NCBI RefSeq assembly: GCF_001653795.1
Contig: NZ_CP011514.1
Span: forward strand, 62,001 to 126,000
Length of the DNA stretch: 64,000 bases
Direction: 5' to 3'
Source: Mitsuaria sp. 7
Lineage (GTDB): Bacteria > Pseudomonadota > Gammaproteobacteria > Burkholderiales > Burkholderiaceae_C
Shown here: one piece after another, positions 17,728-26,160 of the stretch
How the letters are laid out: each line of letters opens with the position of its first letter
Numbering within the stretch: the first letter of the stretch is position 1
The notes under the pieces: model-generated
Databases searched by the model: none
The model's input: only the letters and a program-made list of their open reading frames with translations
Told to the model about the DNA's origin: nothing
Translations under genes and position numbers: made by a program

Positions 17728-18603
17728 ATGACCATGCCAGACATCGCCGACGACGTGCCGGACGCCAACGATCGCGAGGAGCCCAATGACCGGGAGGACC
17801 GCGAGGACCGACGCGGCATCCAGAGCATCGAAGTGGGCGGCCGGCTGCTGAAGGCCGCGGCGGCGCGCGGCCAGCCGCTGCCGCTGAAGGCCCTGTCGCA
17901 GGCGGCCGAGATGAGCCCGGCAAAGGCGCATCCCTACCTGGTGAGCTTCTGCAAGCTCGGGCTGATGCGGCAGGACGCGGCGACGGGCTACTACGGTCTG
18001 GGCCCGTTGGCGATGGAAATGGGTCTGATCGGCATGCAGCAGATCGACCCGATCCGCCTGGCGACGGCGCGTCTGGAGGCGCTGGCCGAGGAGATCGGCC
18101 ACACGGTGGCGATCGCGGTGTGGGGCTCGCAGGGCGCGACGATCGTGCGCACGGCGGCGTCGCCGGCGGCGGTGCACGTGACGATGCGGCACGGGACGGT
18201 GGTGTCGCTGTCGGACACCGCGTCGGGGCCGCTGTTCGCGGCCTACCGGCCGGAGGCGGAGATCAAGGCGATGCTCGCGGAAGCGCGGCGCAAGGGGCCT
18301 GCGGATCTGGCGCGCGTGGGGCCGCACGACCGGCCGCGCGAGTTGCCGACGTGGACGGCGTTCTCAGCGACCTTGGCGGAGATCCGCGGCCGGGTGCTGC
18401 ACCGCTCGGTGGGCGGCATCGTCGAAGGCGTCAGCGCGCTGGCCGTGCCGGTTTTCGACAGCGATGCGCAGATGGCGCTGGCTCTGACGGCGATCGGGCC
18501 GTCGGGGGCGTTCGATGCGGAATGGGAGGGCGCCGTGGCGCGTGGGCTCACCGGCGCGGCGACGGCGTTGATGCGGGAGATCGGTGGACGCTTTCCTGGC
18601 TGA
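17728..18603 (+). CDS. IclR-family regulator of the homogentisate operon
   Basis: A 291-residue regulator from ATG 17728 (a second ATG two codons on is possible). The acidic N-terminus (DREEPNDREDREDR) is unusual. The winged helix follows (QSIEVGGRLLKAAAARGQPL, then KALSQAAEMSPAKAHPYLVSF), and the IclR effector domain runs from about 95 onwards (GHTVAIAVWGSQGATIVR, GGIVEGVSALAVPVF). It is divergent from the MBL-hydroxylase-hmgA-fahA operon, so it is the likely HmgR-type regulator. A 15-bp palindrome GCACACG-A-CGTGTGC (18614-18628) follows the stop. Confidence 0.88.
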   Translation: MTMPDIADDVPDANDREEPNDREDREDRRGIQSIEVGGRLLKAAAARGQPLPLKALSQAAEMSPAKAHPYLVSFCKLGLMRQDAATGYYGLGPLAMEMGLIGMQQIDPIRLATARLEALAEEIGHTVAIAVWGSQGATIVRTAASPAAVHVTMRHGTVVSLSDTASGPLFAAYRPEAEIKAMLAEARRKGPADLARVGPHDRPRELPTWTAFSATLAEIRGRVLHRSVGGIVEGVSALAVPVFDSDAQMALALTAIGPSGAFDAEWEGAVARGLTGAATALMREIGGRFPG

Positions 18604-18782
18604 GGCTTGATCTGCACACGACGTGTGCGAGGCGTCCCGCCGCAGCGGCAGGTCCGCTTCAAGCTGACTGCTGCAGTTCAACCCTGGAAATTTGCAGCCT
18701 GTCGGCGAGAAGTGGGTTCCGGTCTGCGGATCGGGCAGAGTGCCGGCACCATTGATTCACCGCGCAGCCTCTGCGTCGCACC

Positions 18783-19682
18783 ATGGACCTTCCCGGAATG
18801 AAACAAGGCGCGGCCGTGTCGTCTTCGAGCCTCTCGCCGTGGGTTCAGCGTTTCGGCGCATCAACTGCAGGGACCTGGCTCGCCGCCCTGCTGTTCATCG
18901 CGCTCCCCTTCATCGCGGCAAACATCTTCACGAAGCTGTTCATGCCTGACCCCGGCCTGCGAGAGTGGCGCAATCTGATCAAGGCGCTGGTCCTCGTCGC
19001 CGGGTACTGGGCTTACGTCCGTTGGTGGGAACGACGACCCGTGCGGGAGATTTCCGCTTCAGGGGCTGGCGCCGAAGTTCTTGCCGGCTTGCTGCTGGGT
19101 GGCCTGCTCTTCTCCTGCGTGGTGGCCCTACTGGCCGGCCTGGGCGCGTATTCGCTGGAAACAGTCGGAACGCTCGGCGACCTTGGCGCAGTGCTGGTAA
19201 GCATGGTTCCGAAAATTGCAGCCGGTGCGTTGATCGAGGAGTTGCTGTTCCGGCTCGTGCTGCTGCGACTGCTGGAGCGTTCCTTCGGCATCGCCTGGGC
19301 GCTGGCGATTTCCAGCCTCGTCTTTGGTCTGGCCCACTTGGGCAATGCGGGAGCGACGCCACTGATCGGCGTACTGCTCGGGTTGGAACTCGGTCTGCTG
19401 TTCGGGGCAGCCTACCTGCTGACCCGGCGCATCTGGATGTGCACCGCGCTGCACTTCGCCTGGAACTTCGTGCAGGGGGCCGTGTTCTCCATCGCGGTCT
19501 CCGGTCAGTCGGGGGAATCCTGGCTCCACGGCACGCTGACTGGCCCCGCCTGGCTGTCCGGTGGTGCCTTCGGCGCCGAAGGCTCCGTGGTGGCGGTCGT
19601 TCTCTGCCTGGCCATGACAGGCGTCCTGCTGAGGCTCGCGTATCGGCGCGGCCGATTCATCCGACGTGCTGAAGGATGTTGA
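18783..19682 (+). CDS. CPBP-family intramembrane glutamic endopeptidase
   Basis: A 299-residue membrane protein with about eight hydrophobic segments. The CPBP (CAAX protease/Abi) motifs are complete: EELLFR with Glu152, Glu153 and Arg157, His185 in LAHLGN, and HFAWN with His224 and Asn228. These residues form the proteolytic site in Rce1-like enzymes. Bacterial substrates are mostly unknown. Some members process or give immunity to bacteriocins. No clear ribosome-binding site marks the first ATG, and ATG 18798 is an alternative. The 3' end overlaps the convergent VOC gene by 26 bases. The 179 bases upstream show no gene. Confidence 0.85.
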   Translation: MDLPGMKQGAAVSSSSLSPWVQRFGASTAGTWLAALLFIALPFIAANIFTKLFMPDPGLREWRNLIKALVLVAGYWAYVRWWERRPVREISASGAGAEVLAGLLLGGLLFSCVVALLAGLGAYSLETVGTLGDLGAVLVSMVPKIAAGALIEELLFRLVLLRLLERSFGIAWALAISSLVFGLAHLGNAGATPLIGVLLGLELGLLFGAAYLLTRRIWMCTALHFAWNFVQGAVFSIAVSGQSGESWLHGTLTGPAWLSGGAFGAEGSVVAVVLCLAMTGVLLRLAYRRGRFIRRAEGC

Positions 19683-20031
19683 CGAGCGTCCCGACGGGAT
19701 CTCGCACGTAGAAGCGTCGAACGCCCCATGGTTCGATGACAGGGCCGTACTCGACGGGGATGTCAGCCTCATGGACCCTGCGGAGCGCTTCTTCGAGATC
19801 ATCGACTTCAATGGATAGCGTCGGCACCGGCGTCCCGGCGCCACCCTCGGTGGCGATGCTCAGTTGCACCGTCATCGTCTGGTCGCCCGAATAGGTCCGT
19901 ATCCAGCCGTGGTCCATCGCGAGTTCCAGTCCGAGCACGTGACGATAGAAGTCTTCCACGACGGACGGTTCGCGTGCGGCGATGTTGGCGACGATGCGTT
20001 TGACCTGCATGGGTTGCTCGTGTCTGGTCAC
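19657..20031 (-). CDS. VOC-family (glyoxalase-like) protein
   Basis: A 124-residue single-domain vicinal-oxygen-chelate protein (YRHVLGLELAMDHGWIRTY, VPTLSIEVDDLEEALRRV, WGVRRFYVRDPVGTLVNIL). The end carries the usual FxxxDPxGN-like pattern as VRDPVGTLVNI. GTG at 20031 overlaps the stop of the upstream GFA gene (GTGA). An ATG at 20010 (MQVKRIV) is an equally good start. Members act as lyases, dioxygenases or antibiotic-binding proteins, and the sequence does not say which. Confidence 0.8.
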   Translation of the reverse strand: MTRHEQPMQVKRIVANIAAREPSVVEDFYRHVLGLELAMDHGWIRTYSGDQTMTVQLSIATEGGAGTPVPTLSIEVDDLEEALRRVHEADIPVEYGPVIEPWGVRRFYVRDPVGTLVNILQHVG

Positions 20032-20426
20032 TGTTGCGGTGAAGCGGGCACCTCACCGAGCGCAGTCGTCCACCCCGCCGCGGAGTGCGTCCAGATCTGC
20101 CGCGAAGGCCGCAACTGATCCCGCTCCTCCAGACACCCGAGACGGATCACCGCATGCGTCGGGTTCTCCGCCGCAGCGCCATAGAGCGCAGTCCCACAGT
20201 CCGGACAGAACACCTGCGCGCGCCGGTTCCCGCTCTGCGCGACCTTCACGTAGGTCCTGGGCGAGCCCGAGATCTCGAAGGTTTCCATCTGCGCCGAGAT
20301 GACCGCGCGGTAAGGCGCGCCGGACAGGATCTGGCAGTCGTCGCAATGGCACACCACGACCTGCGTCGGATCGACGTCGCCGGTGAACTTGATGGCGCCG
20401 CAGTGGCAGGAACCGTGGACTTTCAT
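20028..20426 (-). CDS. GFA-family (CENP-V/GFA domain) zinc protein
   Basis: A 132-residue protein of the glutathione-dependent formaldehyde-activating enzyme-like family. Zinc-binding cysteines appear in GSCHCGAIKF, VVCHCDDCQILSG and FCPDCGTALYG, the order and spacing of the family. Translation is coupled to the downstream VOC gene. The family name comes from one enzyme. Most members have unknown substrates, so a formaldehyde role should not be assumed. Confidence 0.88.
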   Translation of the reverse strand: MKVHGSCHCGAIKFTGDVDPTQVVVCHCDDCQILSGAPYRAVISAQMETFEISGSPRTYVKVAQSGNRRAQVFCPDCGTALYGAAAENPTHAVIRLGCLEERDQLRPSRQIWTHSAAGWTTALGEVPASPQQ

Positions 20427-20706
20427 GACGGGGGGATCTTGAAGCTGAAGCAGCAGGCAGTCTAGATCTCGCCTCAGCCACACGCGTGAAGGTGGTGTCG
20501 AGGATCTGAGTCACACCGACGACTGAAGCAGGCAGCTCTCCCGCGCGGTCCTTGCGCTGCAAGCAGGCAAGTCCTGACGCCACCCACCGGCGGACCGAAG
20601 TTCGACGCCCCCGATGTGGCGTCCCCGCCGCGCGCCTCTCCCTCCGAGGGGTGTCCCCCCATCGGAGTCGAGCGCTGCCGAGGCGCGTCGCCCCACAATT
20701 CGAATC

Positions 20707-20914
20707 GAGGAGAAAAACATGGCTCTCATTCGCGCCTGGTTGGTGCTCATCGTGTTGTGGCTGGCCTGTCTGGGCCTGGTGGTCTGGGTGCGTTCCATGA
20801 CGCGCAGACAGGCCGTGGTCTGGTTCCAGGTCGCCCGTTGGGCCGCCTGCGGCGCGGTGCTCGCGCTGGGGCTGGCGGCGCTCACGATCTATCTGTTTTG
20901 AGGAGAAAAACATG
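20707..20914 (+). repeat. Duplicated translation-initiation sequence
   Basis: The 15 bases GAGGAGAAAAACATG occur identically at 20707-20721 and 20900-20914, giving the small membrane protein and the SPFH lipoprotein the same ribosome-binding site and start. The shared segment is too long to be expected from constraint on the Shine-Dalgarno motif alone. Confidence 0.85.
20719..20901 (+). CDS. Small two-span membrane protein
   Basis: A 60-residue protein. Two hydrophobic segments (IRAWLVLIVLWLACLGLVVW and AACGAVLALGLAALTIYLF) are separated by a short basic loop (RSMTRRQ). GAGGAG lies six bases before ATG. The gene ends 10 bases before the SPFH lipoprotein gene, which has an identical initiation sequence, so the two form an operon. 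I do not recognise the family. It is a candidate membrane partner of the SPFH protein. The codon pattern is high-GC3, supporting a real gene. Confidence 0.7.
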   Translation: MALIRAWLVLIVLWLACLGLVVWVRSMTRRQAVVWFQVARWAACGAVLALGLAALTIYLF

Positions 20915-21754
20915 ACCAACAAGATTCACGAGGGTCCGTCGCGCTCATCGCGTTCTTCGCGCCTGTCGCTGGCCGTCATCGCCGTGGCCGCGCTGCTCGC
21001 CGGCTGCACCCGCATCGAGACCGGCGAGGTCGGCCTGCGCGTGGGCATCGACAAGCAGATCAGCGGCGCCGAGCTGCTGCCCGGCAGCTTCAACCAGACG
21101 CTGTTCGGCGACGTGCTGACCTTCCCGGTGCGCGACATCGCCGTGCTGCTCGAGAACAAGCAGCCGCTGACGTCCGACAACAGCACCTTGAAGGACTTCG
21201 ACATGACGCTGGTCTACTCGATCAATCCGTCGGCGGTGTCGGACCTCTGGACCACCAAGAGCCGCAGCTTCCATGCCTTCAGCCGCGACGACCGCGACTG
21301 GATCCTGATGCACGGCTACATGACCACGGTGACCAACAACGCCGCCTACAAGGCCGTGCGCGAATACAAGGCCCTGTCCGTCGCCGACAACCGCCAGAAG
21401 ATCGAGTCCGAGATCAAGCGCATCGTGACGGAGACGCTGGCTTCCGAGGGACTGGGAACGGCGCTGTCGGTCTCGCTGGTGCAGGTGCGCAGCGTCATGC
21501 CGGCGGACGACATCATCGCGTCCGCCAACGCGGTGGTGACGGCGCAGAACGCGCTGCGCGCCAAGGAGATCGAGGTGGAGACGGCCAAGAAGGAAGCCGA
21601 GCGGATCGCCGCGCTGAACACCAACAGCAAGGCGATCGAGTACATGAACGCGCAGGCCCAGCTCAAGATCGCCGAGGGCGTCGCCGCCGGCAAGGTGCAG
21701 ACGATCGTGGTGCCCTATGACTTCAAGGGCATCGTGAACGCCAATCCGCGCTGA
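20912..21754 (+). CDS. SPFH/Band 7-domain lipoprotein
   Basis: A 280-residue protein. The N-terminal signal (SRLSLAVIAVAALLAGC) has a lipobox LAGC, so it is predicted to be lipid-anchored rather than held by a plain N-terminal span as in most prohibitin-like proteins. The Band 7 region follows (TGEVGLRV, LTFPVRDIAVLL, then about 100 residues to VRSVMPADDIIASANAVV). A coiled-coil stretch (AKEIEVETAKKEAERIAALN) follows, typical of SPFH oligomers. Its operon partner is the 60-residue membrane protein. The role is probably membrane-domain organisation or protease modulation, by family analogy only. Confidence 0.82.
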   Translation: MTNKIHEGPSRSSRSSRLSLAVIAVAALLAGCTRIETGEVGLRVGIDKQISGAELLPGSFNQTLFGDVLTFPVRDIAVLLENKQPLTSDNSTLKDFDMTLVYSINPSAVSDLWTTKSRSFHAFSRDDRDWILMHGYMTTVTNNAAYKAVREYKALSVADNRQKIESEIKRIVTETLASEGLGTALSVSLVQVRSVMPADDIIASANAVVTAQNALRAKEIEVETAKKEAERIAALNTNSKAIEYMNAQAQLKIAEGVAAGKVQTIVVPYDFKGIVNANPR

Positions 21755-21900
21755 GTCGGCGCCGCCGGCACGAAGCGGCGTGTCCCTCTCTCCAGGGGGA
21801 CTTAGCGGAAACGCTAGTGTCACGGCCCCGGTGCAGGGGCAAGCTGGTGGCGGCGTCGGGAATGCCGGCACACGGCTCGTTCGCCACCAGGAGAGTGACC

Positions 21901-23061
21901 ATGACCGCTCTTGCCGATGGCAGCGCGCGGGCGACGATCCTGGCTGTCGACGACAGCCCGGACAACCTCGTGCTGATCAACGCCCTGCTGAAGGACCGCT
22001 ACCTGATCAAGGCGGCGACGAACGGCGACCTGGCGCTGCGGATCGCCCGGTCCAGCCCGCCGCCCGACCTGATCCTGCTGGACGTGATGATGCCGGACAC
22101 CTCCGGTCACGAGGTGGCGCGCCAGCTGAAGGCGGAGGCCGCCACCCGGGCGATCCCGATCATCTTCCTCACGTCCCGGTCCGCCGAGGACGACGAGGCC
22201 TTCGGCTTCGAACTGGGCGTCGAGGACTACATCTCCAAGCCGATACGCCCCGGCGTGCTGCGGGCGCGTGTCGAGACGCAGCTCAAGGTGAAGGCCGCCG
22301 CGTCCTTCCTGCGCGACCAGAACCAGTACCTGGAGCAGGAGGTGGAGCGCCGCACCCGACAGGTCGTCGCCATCCAGGACGTGACCATCCAGGCCATGGC
22401 CTCGCTGGCGGAGACGCGGGACAACGAGACCGGCAATCACATCCGTCGCACCCAGCACTACGTGCGCTGCCTGGCGCTGGCCTTGCGCGAGCATCCGCGC
22501 TTCCGCGAGTTCCTCACCGAGGTCCACGTCGAGGCGCTCTTCAAGTCCGCGCCGCTGCATGACATCGGCAAAATCGGCATCCCGGACCGCATCCTGCTCA
22601 AGCCCGGCCGCCTGACCGCGGAGGAGTTCGAGGTCATGAAGACGCACACGACGCTCGGCCGCGAGGCGATCGAGCAGGCGGAACAGCGGCTGGGCACCTC
22701 GGTCGAGTTCCTGCGCTTCGCCAAGGAGATCGCCTACGGCCATCAGGAGAAGTGGAACGGCAGCGGTTATCCGCTGGGCCTGGCCGGCGACGCCATCCCC
22801 ATCTCGGCGCGCCTGATGGCCGTGGCCGACGTCTATGACGCGCTGATCAGCCGCCGCGTGTACAAGGAGCCGATGCCGCACGCGCAGGCGGCGGCGATCA
22901 TCCGCGAAGGCCGCGGCGCGCACTTCGATCCCGACATCGTCGACGCCTTCGATCGCTGCGAGGCGGAGTTCCAGGACATCGCCGCGCGCTTCGTCGACAG
23001 CGACGAGGACCTCTCGCACAAGGCCGAGGCGATGGTCCTCAGCCTCGGGTCTCAACCCTGA
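21901..23061 (+). CDS. Response regulator with HD-GYP phosphodiesterase domain
   Basis: A 386-residue protein. The receiver domain (1-125) has Asp61 in LLDVMMPD and Lys in YISKPIRP. A helical linker follows, then an HD-GYP domain: NETGNHIRRTQHYV, LHDIGKIGIPDRIL (the HD pair), the HQEKWNGSGYP GYP motif and GRGAHFDPDIVDAF. HD-GYP proteins of this kind cleave cyclic di-GMP when activated by phosphorylation. ATG follows AGGAGAGTGACC. No kinase gene is adjacent, so its partner is unknown. The end overlaps the convergent YebE-like gene by 10 bases. Upstream (21785-21816) are short stem-loops, including TAGCG-GAAA-CGCTA. Confidence 0.93.
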   Translation: MTALADGSARATILAVDDSPDNLVLINALLKDRYLIKAATNGDLALRIARSSPPPDLILLDVMMPDTSGHEVARQLKAEAATRAIPIIFLTSRSAEDDEAFGFELGVEDYISKPIRPGVLRARVETQLKVKAAASFLRDQNQYLEQEVERRTRQVVAIQDVTIQAMASLAETRDNETGNHIRRTQHYVRCLALALREHPRFREFLTEVHVEALFKSAPLHDIGKIGIPDRILLKPGRLTAEEFEVMKTHTTLGREAIEQAEQRLGTSVEFLRFAKEIAYGHQEKWNGSGYPLGLAGDAIPISARLMAVADVYDALISRRVYKEPMPHAQAAAIIREGRGAHFDPDIVDAFDRCEAEFQDIAARFVDSDEDLSHKAEAMVLSLGSQP

Positions 23062-23888
23062 GCGAGCGCCTGCGCCTCGAGCTGTGCCTTCAGGCCTTCT
23101 GGCAACTTCAACTGGCGGGCCAGTTCGTCGAGATAGGCGCGTTCCATGGAGCTGGTCTCATCGACCATCAGCAGGCTCGCGAGGTACATCTCGGCGGCGA
23201 TCTCCGGCGTCGTGGCGGCCTGAGCGACCGCGGCCGGATCGAGCGGGCGGCGCAGCGCGTCCTCCTGCCAGCGCTGCAGCTCGGGATCGTCCGCCACGCG
23301 GCTGAGCGCCTGCTCGATCAGCTCGCGCTCGCGGTCGTCGAGATGGCCGTCGGCCTTGGCGGCCGCGATCATCGCCAGCAGCACGGCGCGGCTGTGTTCC
23401 TCGGCCTCGTCCTGCGGGACGCGGTCCAGCGTGCGCGGCTCCGCCGTCAGGCTGGCCTGCGGCGACGAGGTCGAACCGGGCCCCTGCGTCTGACCCTGCG
23501 TCTGGCCCTGCGCCTGCCCTGGGGCCTGTCCTTGCGCCTGCTGCTGCGCCTGCCAGGCGGAGTAGGCCTTGTAGGCCATCAGCCCGAGGGCGGCGATGCT
23601 GCCGTACTTCAGCGCCTTGCCGCCGTAGCTGCGTCCGCGCTTGCTGCCGAGCAGGGCGCCCAGGACGCCCGCCACACCGGCGCCCGCGCCGATCTTTCCG
23701 AGCCCGCCCAGGTTGCCCAGGCCGCCCAGGTTGCCGAGATTCCCGAGGTTGCCGAGATTGCCCAGCCCCCCAAGGCCGCCGAGTCCACCCAGCCCACCCG
23801 AGCCACTCTGGCCCGGTGCGCCGCCGCGCCCCTCCAGCAGGTCGCGACCCGATCTCAGCAGTTGATCCAGAAGTCCATGCGCACTCAT
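23052..23888 (-). CDS. DUF533 / YebE-like membrane-associated protein, TerB-like C-terminus
   Basis: A 278-residue protein. Residues about 25-65 are a Gly-rich repeat (GGLGGLG and GNLG units). Next comes a short membrane-like segment (KYGSIAALGLMAYKAYSAW), then a Gln-rich linker (QAQGQAPGQ and GQTQ units). The C-terminal 120 residues form a helical TerB-like domain with an acidic, metal-binding-type stretch AAAKADGHLDDRERELIEQA. This is the layout of DUF533/YebE inner-membrane proteins of unknown function. The Gly repeat is longer than usual for the family and could vary in unit number. Confidence 0.82.
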   Translation of the reverse strand: MSAHGLLDQLLRSGRDLLEGRGGAPGQSGSGGLGGLGGLGGLGNLGNLGNLGNLGGLGNLGGLGKIGAGAGVAGVLGALLGSKRGRSYGGKALKYGSIAALGLMAYKAYSAWQAQQQAQGQAPGQAQGQTQGQTQGPGSTSSPQASLTAEPRTLDRVPQDEAEEHSRAVLLAMIAAAKADGHLDDRERELIEQALSRVADDPELQRWQEDALRRPLDPAAVAQAATTPEIAAEMYLASLLMVDETSSMERAYLDELARQLKLPEGLKAQLEAQALAQG

Positions 23889-24039
23889 CGCCAGCCCCTT
23901 TCAACACGGTGGAAGAGTCTGGCAGTTGAGGGCACCGGAGGGCATCCCCAAGTCCGATCGACCTGTCGATGGCGTCGGTCGGGCCGGCTTGTTCGGTGGC
24001 AAGGTCGGTGTTAGCGACGCCGCAGCAGGGCGGGCCGGT

Positions 24040-24942
24040 TCACTTCGGCGCGCAGATCAGGTGCACGCCGCCAGGCAGATCGAGCGCCGCGTACGACAAC
24101 ACTCTGGGCTGGGACAGTCCCAGGCCGGCGCCCGTGCCATCGGCCCGGGCGACGGAGTAGACGACGTTGGCCGATCCGCCTTTCGGGTCGATGGTCAAGG
24201 TCTCCCCGGAGGCGCTGTCGGCCTGGCTGAAGCTGTTCGATCCGGCCTGGAGCGTCTTGCCATCGAACGCGAACGAGAGGCTCTGCGACTCGAATTTCCC
24301 GATCTGCGTGCAGGTCATCGGGGTGGCGGGGACCTGCAGATGTTTGGCCGCGATCGCCCACGCGCCCTGGGTGGCGAGCGCGGGCGGCTGGCTGCCGACG
24401 CAGAGGTTGCTGGTGGTGAGCTGGGAATCGCCGTCGACGGCTTTGGTCTCGTCGGTGACGGTCGCGCTCAAGGAGCCCCCCTTCAACTGGCCGAGGCCCG
24501 CCACGTACTTGCGGTTGCCCTGGGGCAGTTCATAGATGTCGGTGCCGAACGCGAAGGTCTTTTCGCTGCGGTTGCTCGTGAACACCACCGTCGCGCCGGG
24601 CTCCTTGACGTAGTCGAGGGATCCCTTGCCCCAGCTGATGACGCCGCCTGCGCCGTACTGCATCGGCGAGCCCGAATTCGGGGCGGGCATCTCCTGACCC
24701 TTCATGCTGCCGCAGGCTTCGGACGCCGTGGACACGACCTGCGCCGCGACATCGACCTTGACGGCGTGCGTGAACGCCGCGGCCTTGGCATCGTCGGACG
24801 AGGCGTCGCGCTGAGGGGCTTCCGCGGGACTGGCCGAAGGCGCGGACGTCGGTGGCGGGTCCTTGGCTTCGGCGGCGTCGTTGGATTTCGAGCAGGCCGT
24901 CAGGGCTGCGAGGCAAGCGAGCGCGAGAACGGTGTGGCGCAT
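24040..24942 (-). CDS. Hypothetical lipoprotein
   Basis: A 300-residue protein with a lipoprotein signal (MRHTVLALACLAALTAC, lipobox LTAC), then a Ser/Pro/Asp/Ala-rich linker to about residue 55. The remaining part is mostly beta-strand (GGVISWGKGSLDYV, VVFTSNRSEKTFAFG) with four Cys residues that may pair. I do not recognise a family. The start at 24942 is chosen because it begins the signal sequence. Longer in-frame starts would place the lipobox internally. It is probably a periplasmic-face or outer-membrane lipoprotein. No operon partner is clear. Confidence 0.65.
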   Translation of the reverse strand: MRHTVLALACLAALTACSKSNDAAEAKDPPPTSAPSASPAEAPQRDASSDDAKAAAFTHAVKVDVAAQVVSTASEACGSMKGQEMPAPNSGSPMQYGAGGVISWGKGSLDYVKEPGATVVFTSNRSEKTFAFGTDIYELPQGNRKYVAGLGQLKGGSLSATVTDETKAVDGDSQLTTSNLCVGSQPPALATQGAWAIAAKHLQVPATPMTCTQIGKFESQSLSFAFDGKTLQAGSNSFSQADSASGETLTIDPKGGSANVVYSVARADGTGAGLGLSQPRVLSYAALDLPGGVHLICAPK

Positions 24943-25044
24943 GGAAGTCCCGGCAAGGGCCGCGTGTGTGGCTGTGCGGACGATTCTAGGAGCCGCCCCG
25001 GCGACGGTCCGCATGACGTTGGTCGTGCGGCGGGGGGCAGTCCG

Positions 25045-26151
25045 TCATCCAACGACCGGCGCCGGCACCAGCGAAAACATGTGCGCATCCCATGCCTTGC
25101 CGTCGACGCCACGGATGCGGTTGCGCAGCAATCCCTCGTAGTGCGCACCGCAGCGGCGCGCCACGGCGAGGCTGGGTTCGTTGCCGTCGGCGACCACGAT
25201 CTCCACGCGCATCAGCTGGAGCTTCGCAAACGCATGCCGGCTGAGCGCGCGCACCGCCGACGAGGCCGCGCCCTGGCCCTCCCACGACGAGCGCACCCAG
25301 TAGCCGAGGTTGCAGAACGGATGCACCGCATGCAGCGAGTTCAGTCCGCCGCCGCCGACGAAGTCGCCGGTCTCGCGGTCGAAGATGCCGAACTCGTAGC
25401 TGGTGCCGCTCTGCCAGCCGCTTGCGCAATGGGCCAGCCACTCGGCGCCTTCGGCGGCGGAGAAGTCCGCGTGCGCCCATTTCATCCAGCGGCCGATGGA
25501 CGCATGCGACTCGCGCACCGCCGCGACGAAGTCCGGCAGGTCCGCCGGACGGTAGGGCCTCAGCATGAAGCGGCCTTCGATCAGCTCGATGCGCGGCGCG
25601 CCCGGTGCGACCGCGGCGCCGTCGTCCCACACCTCGCCGGCGAGCTGCTTCGCGCAGGCCAGCATCGAACGGTTGTAGCGCGTCAGTCGCGGTGCGAGCG
25701 CGGCCAGCGCGAGTCCGGCCGCCTCGTTCCCTCGTCCTTGCGCGGCGTAGGTGAGCGCCAGGATCGCGCGCGCCTCGTCATGCAACGGGCGGTCGTGGCC
25801 CGGCTGCATGTGATGCGCGAGCTCGCCGACCAGAAGCGCTTCGCTCTCGTCGAATCGCTTCAGCCAGCGCAGCGTGCTGCCGAGCTGGATGACCGCACGC
25901 GTGCGGCGGTAGGGATCGAGCGCACCGGTCTCGAGCGCCGCGCGGTAGAGCGGCTCGGCATCGGCTTCCAGGCCGGCGGTGTCCCGCGCGCAGGCGCGTT
26001 CGAAGAGGGCGCGCGCATCGTCGTCGGGACGCTCGGCGGCGAGCGCGTCGATCTCGTCGACGATCTGCGCGCCGGTGAGGTCCGGCGCGCGCCGCCAGAC
26101 GTCATCGATGCGCAGGGTCCAGGCGACGTCGAGCGGAGCAGGTGCGGTCAT
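25045..26151 (-). CDS. Fusion of TPR-like repeat domain and GNAT acetyltransferase
   Basis: A 368-residue protein with two parts. Residues 1-160 look like tetratricopeptide-type helical repeats (ARALFERACARDTAGLEADAEPLYRAALE, TRAVIQLGSTLRWLKRFDESEALL). Residues about 185-368 are a RimJ/RimL-like GNAT domain (FMLRPYRPADLPDFVAAV, YEFGIFDRETGDFVGG, GYWVRSSWEGQGAASSAV with the acetyl-CoA loop, NEPSLAVARRCGAHYEG). It could acetylate a protein N-terminus or a small molecule. The repeat domain may select the partner (inference). It follows the Nramp gene by nine bases, so probably the third gene of an SDR-Nramp-GNAT operon. Confidence 0.8.
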   Translation of the reverse strand: MTAPAPLDVAWTLRIDDVWRRAPDLTGAQIVDEIDALAAERPDDDARALFERACARDTAGLEADAEPLYRAALETGALDPYRRTRAVIQLGSTLRWLKRFDESEALLVGELAHHMQPGHDRPLHDEARAILALTYAAQGRGNEAAGLALAALAPRLTRYNRSMLACAKQLAGEVWDDGAAVAPGAPRIELIEGRFMLRPYRPADLPDFVAAVRESHASIGRWMKWAHADFSAAEGAEWLAHCASGWQSGTSYEFGIFDRETGDFVGGGGLNSLHAVHPFCNLGYWVRSSWEGQGAASSAVRALSRHAFAKLQLMRVEIVVADGNEPSLAVARRCGAHYEGLLRNRIRGVDGKAWDAHMFSLVPAPVVG

Positions 26152-26160
26152 CGGGACAGT

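Noticed and set aside
20427..20706. Short CT-rich stretches (near 20637-20662, 21784-21800 and 36110-36135) that look alike, considered as a dispersed repeat family
   Set aside because: Shared strings are only about ten bases (TCCCTCCGAG-like) and not alignable by eye over a longer span. A genome-wide repeat search would be needed.
21785..21840. Stem-loops before the HD-GYP gene, considered as a cyclic-di-GMP riboswitch
   Set aside because: A GAAA tetraloop is present, but the conserved core bases of GEMM-I or GEMM-II are not. Only ordinary hairpins are supported.
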